From Cannabis sativa (Eukaryota; Streptophyta; Magnoliopsida; Rosales; Cannabaceae), in assembly GCF_029168945.1 (NCBI RefSeq), contig NW_026870037.1, positions 496,001-560,000 of the forward strand: a stretch of 64,000 nucleotides of DNA, written 5' to 3'. Below, piece after piece: positions 56,590 to 64,000 of the stretch. The notes beneath the pieces are model-generated. The model ran no database searches and was not told where the DNA came from. It saw nothing but the letters and a program-made list of their open reading frames with translations. Made by a program: the position numbers and the translations under genes. The first letter of the stretch is position 1. Every line of letters starts with the position of its first letter.

Positions 56590-58130
56590 TTTGTTGTTGA
56601 GCGGTGTGTGAGTTCTATATCCACTAGTGTCTTCCAAGTCATAATAAGGTGAGTTCCTAGAAACCCTCCCACTACGACAAGGTACTGTGAATTATGTCTG
56701 AGAAAACTAAATGGTATTAACCTCTTCGGTTGTGTCAAGACAACTGAGGCAGTGGGATCATCATGTAAAGATGATAGAAGACTTTTGGAATCAAGAAAAA
56801 TTATCTCCTTTATTTGCTACTTTATTTTCAGACTTAGTCATTTTCTTAGAAAATTAGTATTTGTTTAAACAAACACTTTCTTATCTACTGACTATGGGAT
56901 GTTCCACCCATAATCACTTAGAATAGCTAACAAACATGCAAACCAGGGTTAACAGTTTTAGCTTTTCTTAAGATTTTGATTAGGTCATCCATGAATCTAG
57001 TAATGATTTACATTAAGTATACAACCATTGCATCATTCTGAAATTATATTACCATAGAAGGATGTAGGTAACAACTAGTAACTAATCATCAATATGCAAA
57101 TCGAATTTCTGGGGAGGTAAGTTTGGATATAATTCAAAAAATCAATTTAATGATCTTTGAACTGCGTATCTACTAACTATTTCTCCACCCCTATCAGTTC
57201 GCAAGATCTTTAACCACTTACCTTGATGGTTTTTCACTATTGTTAGAAATTCATGAAATTTTTCAAACATTTCAAATTTTTTTGCATAAGGTAAAATCTA
57301 GAGTAATCGTTTTAAGAATACAACAAAAACTCATATCCACCCCTGAATGTACATCCATCTGCGAATGAGATGAACTTAATTTCAGTAGATATAGGCATAT
57401 TAACTCTTTGCAAGAATGATCTTGTCAAAACCACTATGAACAAGATACAAATGCCATAGATTTATAAAATATGGTTGTGTCTTTTGATGACTTGATTTAG
57501 TTACATCAAAGAGTTCTTAGAATAGTGCAAATGGATTCTGGTCACAGAATACTAAACTCATACAGTTTGAATCCATTGATAGAAAATGGTTATTAAACAC
57601 TTGTGAAAGTGTAACTGTATGATGAGTAATTCTTTCTTGGACCACCACTACTAATTTAACTTTAAGTTGATTTTCCCATACAAGTAGGAGATTTCTAAGA
57701 TTGAGGATTTATATCATTTTGGGATAGAATTTCGGGAATAAAATCATTTGCGTCATTTAATTTCTAAAGAGAAAATATAGAATGACATGAAATGATTTAT
57801 AGACCATTCATCCAATGATATGTTATTGAGCTAATTCGAAATGAATAAGCTAAGAGGAATTAAGATAATTTCGTATTTAAATAAGAATCCAACGATGCTC
57901 CGATTAGCGAGAGTCAAAGTAATCTTATTTATACAATCCTCTTGTTTCATATTGTAAATACTAGTCTAAGGTGTTATCAATTGATGTACAGCACGATGTT
58001 GCATTTACAATATTTATCATTCGAGATCTAACACTATTATGTTTGTCTAATGACAATCCATTAGGGATTTATCCCATTAGAACAACAAACCAAGTTAGAC
58101 CAACAATGAAGATTCGAAATTAAACTACAA
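56590..58130 (-). pseudogene. Decayed Copia pol: GAG-pre-integrase and integrase remnants
   Basis: Minus-strand reading shows LWHLYLVHSGF near 57480-57430 (the GAG-pre-integrase LWHxRLGH motif). Farther on, EKFHEFLTIVKNHQGKWLKI then RTDRGGE are at about 57260-57170 (integrase core, one catalytic Asp region). Many stops and shifts interrupt it. No RT is recognised to the left, so the piece is truncated or too worn. Confidence 0.6.
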
Positions 58131-58670
58131 TTTAATAACAGAAAATAACATAGTTCAATATAAATTCATACACAATTCAGAAATTATTAATCACATAGCA
58201 AGTAGGAATGATAAGTGAAAAATACTAAAACATACAATCCTAAATAATTTCTAAGGTCTTCAACAAACTGATATCAGTGTCCCGTTTAGGCGAGAGTCAG
58301 TGATACCATCCATTGAATAGAGTTGTCAGCTCATTTAAAATGATAAACATTCTAGCAACCTTTTATTCGATCAAGATTGGAATCCAGCGTTGTCCCGTTT
58401 AGGCGAGAGTCAAGGCTATTCTATCTTATGAGCTTCCACCATTGTTTCGTACTCTTGCAAGTCTTATACAGTCCCCACCATTAGGGTGATCAATACTATA
58501 TAAAAAAATTACAAAAATACTTATCTTTCGAGATTAAACGGTGCTAACTTGCTAATGAACGTTCCTCCATTAGGGAAGATTACTCACTAAAACAATAGCT
58601 ATGTAAAACCAACAATGGAGATCGAATGTCCTAATGATAATAAAGCTCATTATTTAGTGAAAGTTGTATT
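57840..58670. repeat. Repeated blocks with GTCCCGTTTAGGCGAGAGTCA
   Basis: The 21-base motif occurs at 58278-58298 and 58391-58411, with a relative at about 57899. In addition TCCATTAGGGA...ACCAACAATG[A/G]AGAT occurs at about 58055-58115 and 58566-58625. This looks like a duplicated non-coding part of a retroelement, perhaps of the same Copia remnant. Confidence 0.6.
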
Positions 58671-58677
58671 TTCTTAT

Positions 58678-59456
58678 GTTGACCGAGGTTTTTGGCAACT
58701 AATAAAATATTATAAAGTTAGTGAGCTGTAAGAAATTGAGAGAAGGATTTTTACGTGGTTGGGGCGTTAATGAGCCTTAGTCCACGAGTCTTTGTTATTT
58801 ATGGATGTCTTTAATACAGAGAATATATTTGGGGAGTGTTTCACTCTTATAAATACAGAGAATGTTCTTGGTGAGTATTTACTCTACTTGCTCATATGCA
58901 GCCCAAGATTCTCGATCCCATTTAATGAGCTTTGAGGGGGTATTTATAGTGTTTTTGGTGGGGTGATCCCCAGAATTATCCTTACAAGTGTATCTGTAAG
59001 TATCCATAAAGTTGGGCATTCCCAATGAATATACCATGGGTAATGCATGGTCAAATCCCTAGGTGCTGCAGGGTTTTTATGTGGAATGTCCTTATTGCCT
59101 TTTGACTGATGTGACTCTTCACAGTGTAGCCGTCGCTAGACTTAAATGATCATTACTTTGTAGCTGCTGGTTGGAGGTTGTGCCGTCAGACTTTATTGCG
59201 TGTAGCAGTCCCAACACGCTTCCTCCCATGCGACATTTAATGCGACTTGATTGCTCAGGAAAAACCTGACACCTCGCGGAGATGCCTTAGTATTACTCGA
59301 GCTTCCGGGAGCATATGGGGTTCCATACGCCCTCTCCGGGAGCTACGTCCTGGACGCTGCCTTACGGCTCAAAGACTTAGCAGATTTTGTAACTTGCTTG
59401 ATCCACGTATCCTTGTCTGGTTGGTCCACGTACATTGGGCAAAATCAGGGGCAACA
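58678..59456 (+). mobile_element. Probable solo LTR, 779 bp
   Basis: TGTTGACCGAGG...GGGGCAACA with complementary ends (TGTTG/CAACA), a length and style close to Tat LTRs. Flanking pentamers TCTTA and TCATC do not match, so it may be one LTR of a rearranged element or the product of recombination between two elements. Orientation is a guess. Confidence 0.5.
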
Positions 59457-59979
59457 TCATCTAATATTTATTTAATCAATTTATTTTAAATATATATATT
59501 TATTTAATTAAAATTTTTAATTTAGAATAAAAAATTATAAATATAAATTTTAATTTAATATTTATAAATAATACTTAGATGGATATGAAAATAACGTGAA
59601 ATATTTCCATCTTAGTAATAATTTCCAATAAATATTTAGAAAATTATTCAATTTAAGTTGTTTCAAAATTAATTTAAATTAATTTACAACTCAAATTTAA
59701 TTTTCTATAAATATATATTGCATTTCGAAAAATGAAGTGTATAAGAATACTACTTTCGAAAATGCTTTAAAATAAAATAAAAATAAATCCAGGAAAAATT
59801 ATCTTAATTTTATGTTGGCCCAAAATTAATTAATAAAATTAATTTACAACAAAAATATAATTTTCCTATTTAATTAAATATTTAAGAAAAATTTCAAATA
59901 TTTAAGTATCATGATTAAGAATCAACTTAAATAATAATTTTCTATTTAATTAAATATCACTAAGAAAAATACTTCAAGC
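59457..59979. other. AT-rich segment resembling the large-LTR body
   Basis: Strings such as ATTTAAGTATCATGATTAAG repeat those at 60310-60340, so it may be a second partial copy of the same LTR. No gene. Confidence 0.4.
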
Positions 59980-62603
59980 AAAAGAGATAATAACTATCTA
60001 GACTTTCATTGACTAATTAATTCAATTTCTAATTATAATATATTTTAGTTCATTTATTTTAATTAATCATTGAATGAAAAAATCATTGATTTAAGTTGGT
60101 CCAAAATTAAAATAAATAATTTTCAACTTTAATCTATTTTTCAAATAAAATTTGAAATTTCTGCATTAAAGAAATACAATTTCGAAATTGTGGGGAAAAG
60201 ATTAATAAAATAAAATAAAATATATTTTAAAAATTATTCAAATTTAAGTTATTCTGAAATAAGATTCCAAACTTAAGATAATTTTCAACTTTAATTAAAT
60301 AACATGAAAATAACAATATTTAAGTATCATGATGAAAATCAACTTAGATATTGAAATTTTCAATTTAATTAAATGTATTAAATTTAAGAAATAAATAATT
60401 AAGTATAGATGAAACTTAATTATTAATTCTAGTTTAATACTAGGAAAATATACTAAACTTAGATTGTACCAAAATTAATTATTAATTTCACAATCAATGA
60501 TATTTTCCTATTTAATATTAGAAATAATAACTAGAATAGAAATAACTATCTAGAATATATATCATTAACTAAGTGTTTTTTTAAAATTAACTTTAAAATA
60601 TTAAAATGAAAAATAAATTTCATATATTTTAAAAGTTAATTATGTTGCTAATTCAATTTTAATTAGGTTAGACTAATATAATTAACATAATACAATTATT
60701 TAAATAAGGCAAATGGGCCTTCACAATTGGGGTAGTTCATGTGAGAGGGAGCTGGGTTCAGTATGTCGTACCCACTTCTATTGGCCCCCAACTCTTACAC
60801 AAGGCCCAAAAGAGAGGAATTTAACCTTTAAATAAACAATTGTTATTCATTGAATAAGCCCAAATCTAATTGGGCCTAAATAAAATTACTTATGTCAAAT
60901 TTTATTTTAGCAACCTAGTCCATTTACTTAGTAAAACTTAAATGGGCTTCCTATATGCATCTAAGCCTAAAAGCAAACATATAGGCTCACACAACTCAAA
61001 ATGATTTGGATGGGCCCTATCATGTTACTAGGTTTACACAGATAAAAGAAGTACAAAATTTACCTGTTACAAATTATTTATAAGATCTATTGACAATTGG
61101 ACTATGATTAAAATCAGATCATTGGATATGTCAACAAGTTAATCATAACAATTTAGATCAAATAAATAATAGGTTTGTTAAAAAAGTTTTGAATAAACAA
61201 TATAAAATTAAACAAACATTGTCCATGTAACAAATGTGAAATAAGATATTAATATAATTAAATTATTATTTTTAAACTAACCAATTAAATTTTGAAAATT
61301 TAGGGTTGTTAAAACAAACCTTAAAATCTCAAAATAAAGAAACTAATTTTAAAATATCTAGGTTTATTTGAATAAAATTAAATTGAATATCAAATAAGAT
61401 CAATGATTTGAAAGAAAGAATCTTCAATATCACTTTCAAATCTTATAATTTAATAAAATAAACCAATTTTAAAATAGATTTGGTTAGATAATTAGTAGTT
61501 TAGGAATAAAATAATAAATAAATAACAATTACCATAATTATATGTCAAAATATCTCGAATTAAGCAATATTCAAATATCTACAAAATATCTAAGTTATTT
61601 AAATATTTAAGATATGATTTATAAATTTCCAATAAGAAAAAAATGATATATATAGAAAAAAATATTATTTTTAAACTTATAATTTATAAATAATTAAATA
61701 TTTAACAAAATAACAAATTTTGAATTTAAAAATATTATGGTAAGTGTATCTATAAAAATATTTATGTTAATTTCAAATTTATTAATTATTTAATTTGTCA
61801 TATAAGATAATTTTAATATAATATTTTAAATAAAAAGACAAAGTTATCTTTTAATTTAAAATATGTTAAATATCAAAATATATAATCTTATAATTAAATA
61901 ATATATAAATATTAAAGAAGTTAACAAATTTTTAAATCTTAACATAATTGAAAATATTCAAAATTGGAAATATCTCAAATTGGAAATATTTAAAAAAAAG
62001 AAATATTTCAAATTGGAAATATTTAAAATTGGAAAAATCTAAAATTGGAAATATCGGATTTTGGGAAACAATCCCATAAAAAATTGGATTTTTGGGAAAA
62101 AACCCACAAAAATCGCAATTTGGGTGGGCTGCCACTAGGGCTGCACGTGCAGCCTAGATAGGCTGCAAATGCAGTCAACAGAGGCTGCAAATGGGCTCAA
62201 ACGCACGCGGAAAGAGAGCACCCAACCGAGGATTCTCGGCATCAGCAGGGTGCTCGTGGGCGGATCTGTAGGGTTCTGGGCAAGGCTCACGCTCGCGCAT
62301 CCTGCATGTCCGAAGCACCTGGTGCATACGTGCACCTAGCTTCGACAGCCATGAATCCCGATTTTCCAAAATTCATAACTTTTTCAATTTTTATCGGAAT
62401 CGAGTTCCGTGAAAAACAAAATTGCTTAAATTTTCACAAGGAATCCAAATAAAATATTTTTAAAAATAGAAAAAATATTTTTCATGGAAAAATTTCGTAC
62501 AATACATACTTTTATCACATAAGCACATAAACCAACATGAAACCATCCAAAACAACACAAAACATCGTTTTAATTCATATTTCATGAAAGTAAATCATTA
62601 ACC

Positions 62604-62617
62604 TGGCTCTGATACCA
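62604..62617 (-). promoter_or_regulatory. Primer binding site, initiator Met-tRNA type (second large-LTR element)
   Basis: The minus strand reads TGGTATCAGAGCCA two bases from the LTR start (TGTTGGAAAT at 62620). Confidence 0.9.
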
Positions 62618-62619
62618 AT

Positions 62620-64000
62620 TGTTGGAAATATTTTACCAGAATCTAGATTTAGTACCAAGTATGTTTCATTAACATCCTAATATGAATTCTAAAATAATGA
62701 AATAAACACATATAAAGTTTAAGAAACCTTACATTGGGTGCAACGGAATATAATGACTCCTTCCATTTAGATCTCTAGCCCTTGATTTCTTTCTGTAGCA
62801 GAGCATTATCAAGATCTGAATCTGGATCTCTTTCTCTCCTTCCTTTGATGCTCATTCTCCTTCTTGTTGTTTGGATTCTCTTACAGTCTTACACACTATG
62901 ATTGAGATACCACTTGATGTGTGTGGGCACTACTCATTCACTCAAGGATTTTGAAATTGATGAGAGGAAAAGAGAGAGAGGGGGCGGCAAAGACTTTTCT
63001 CTGAAGGAAACATTGTGCAAGTCATAAGTTTCCTAAAGCCAATACTTTCTATTTATAAAATGCCATCTAGGTGTAAGTTAGAATTGTATGGCATTAAAAT
63101 AATGGAAAAATAAAATGGTAAAAGCTTGTGCATAGTGGGCGGCCATATAAGGAAATTGGGTCTCACTTTGCAACTTTTCCATTTTGTTATTTTTCATTCT
63201 CATTTTCTCAAAAATGCTAATTTGCCAATTTAACCATTTAAATGCCAATTCTAATTATTTAATAACTTAAAAATAGTTATTAAATAATATTGTCATTTAA
63301 TGTATTTATTAATTTAGACATATAAAGTATCTTAATTAATAAATAAACCTAGAATCTCTTTTCTTTACAATTTTGCCCTTGCTTAGTGAAAATTCATAAA
63401 GTAGACATAATCTAACTTTAGAATTATAATTGATTAATCAAAATCAATTAACTGAGTCTTACAAGCAGTATGGTCTCAACTAGTATGGGGACCATAGGCC
63501 TATATTTCCGAGCTTCCAATAAGTCGAACTGAATTTACCAAGTAAATTCCCTAACTTATTAATTCCTTATTGAATCCACACTTAGAACTTGGAATTGCAC
63601 TCTCAGTCATATAGAATGCTCTATATGTTCCACGATATAGATACATCATTAGTTATCCATTGTTATAATCCTAATTTGATCAATGACCCTCTAATAGATG
63701 ATCTACATTGAATAGGCACTAAGTTACCGTTACACCTTCAATGTATTTTATCCTTAAAACACTTAGCTCCGTATAAATGATATTTCAGCGAAGTGAAATG
63801 AGATCTCCACCATTTATCTCTGTTTAGCCAAGCTCGAAGGATATCATCGTTTCACTTCTAAATTCCTATAGAAGTTATAGACTCCATATTTATGTTAGCA
63901 CTCCCACTCAATTATACTATCATGTTTCCAAAATGTACGTATCACCCTGACCCAAAAGTAGGCTTAACTAACAAATCAAAGAACATGTATAGTACTCTTG
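62620..64000 (-). repeat. 5' LTR of the second large-LTR element, partial
   Basis: It starts TGTTGGAAATATTTTACCAG, the reverse of the large-LTR end. It contains the promoter zone in reverse (TATTTATAAA at about 63051) and continues past the window. Confidence 0.8.

Larger units (their letters stand above)
59980..64000 (-). mobile_element. Diverged relative of the large-LTR element, minus strand, cut by the window end
   Basis: 59980-61350 matches in reverse the first half of the LTR body of 29832-31800 (for instance GCAAATGGGCCTTCACAATT at 60710). 61350-62619 is a non-coding middle that ends with a primer site. 62620-64000 matches in reverse the end of the LTR (33457 back to about 32040). The two families are clearly diverged (many substitutions and indels). 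The left LTR copy is truncated at its outer side. No canonical LTR start is visible where the middle meets the left copy. Confidence 0.75.

Noticed and set aside
62135..62369. Cys-rich frames at the right end
   Set aside because: They are in the non-coding middle of the large-LTR relative, short, and without a start or domain signal.

Overview
This is nuclear DNA from a flowering plant, most likely a eudicot. The evidence is AT-rich spacers, GT-AG introns and plant-type transposons (Tekay and Tat Ty3/gypsy, Copia, L1-type LINE with RNase H, Helitron, hAT, Mutator-like). I cannot name the species from the sequence alone. Two host genes are supported. One is a four-exon gene for a small basic protein on the minus strand (15822-18540, with a 5' UTR exon and intron reaching about 19740). 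The other is a two-exon gene for a 79-residue twin-CX9C protein of the mitochondrial ribosomal mS37/Mrp10 type on the plus strand (49540-49902). Almost everything else is mobile DNA.

Layout. 1-2189 and 11148-11246 hold the leader and a short LTR of a Copia-like element on the minus strand. Its LTR is split by a complete 8.95-kb Tekay-type chromovirus (2190-11142, TSD GAAAC). Next comes a 3.6-kb non-autonomous Helitron (11384-14967) carrying exon-like host fragments, then the four-exon gene. From 20739 to 46478 there is a three-level nest. A minus-strand LINE has a Tat-lineage gypsy element (24813-44542, TSD GGACC) inserted in its endonuclease region. The Tat element has in turn a large-LTR, coding-poor element (29746-37980, TSD ATCTG) inserted in its integrase. 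LTR divergence read by eye (about 1.2% for Tat, about 0.14% for the innermost element) agrees with the nesting order.

The Tat element carries, on the strand opposite its gag-pol, a spliced gene (26911-29000, three coding exons plus a 5' leader exon and intron, own TATA-like box) that is intact while gag-pol is broken. Further right are a 163-bp 5'-truncated LINE (46986-47148), a 226-bp tandem duplication, the mS37 gene, a hAT element with an 8-bp TSD (50151-51178), an unresolved repeat patchwork, a Mutator-like element (53664-56324) holding a solo gypsy LTR (53866-55754), decayed Copia pol, a candidate second solo LTR (58678-59456), and a diverged, inverted relative of the large-LTR element that runs off the right edge.

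The strongest points for follow-up are the intact antisense gene inside a dead Tat element, the large-LTR family whose 3' LTR lacks exactly its first 86 bp, the TIR elements with unusual subterminal repeats, and the recurring pattern of nonsense changes compatible with C-to-T decay.
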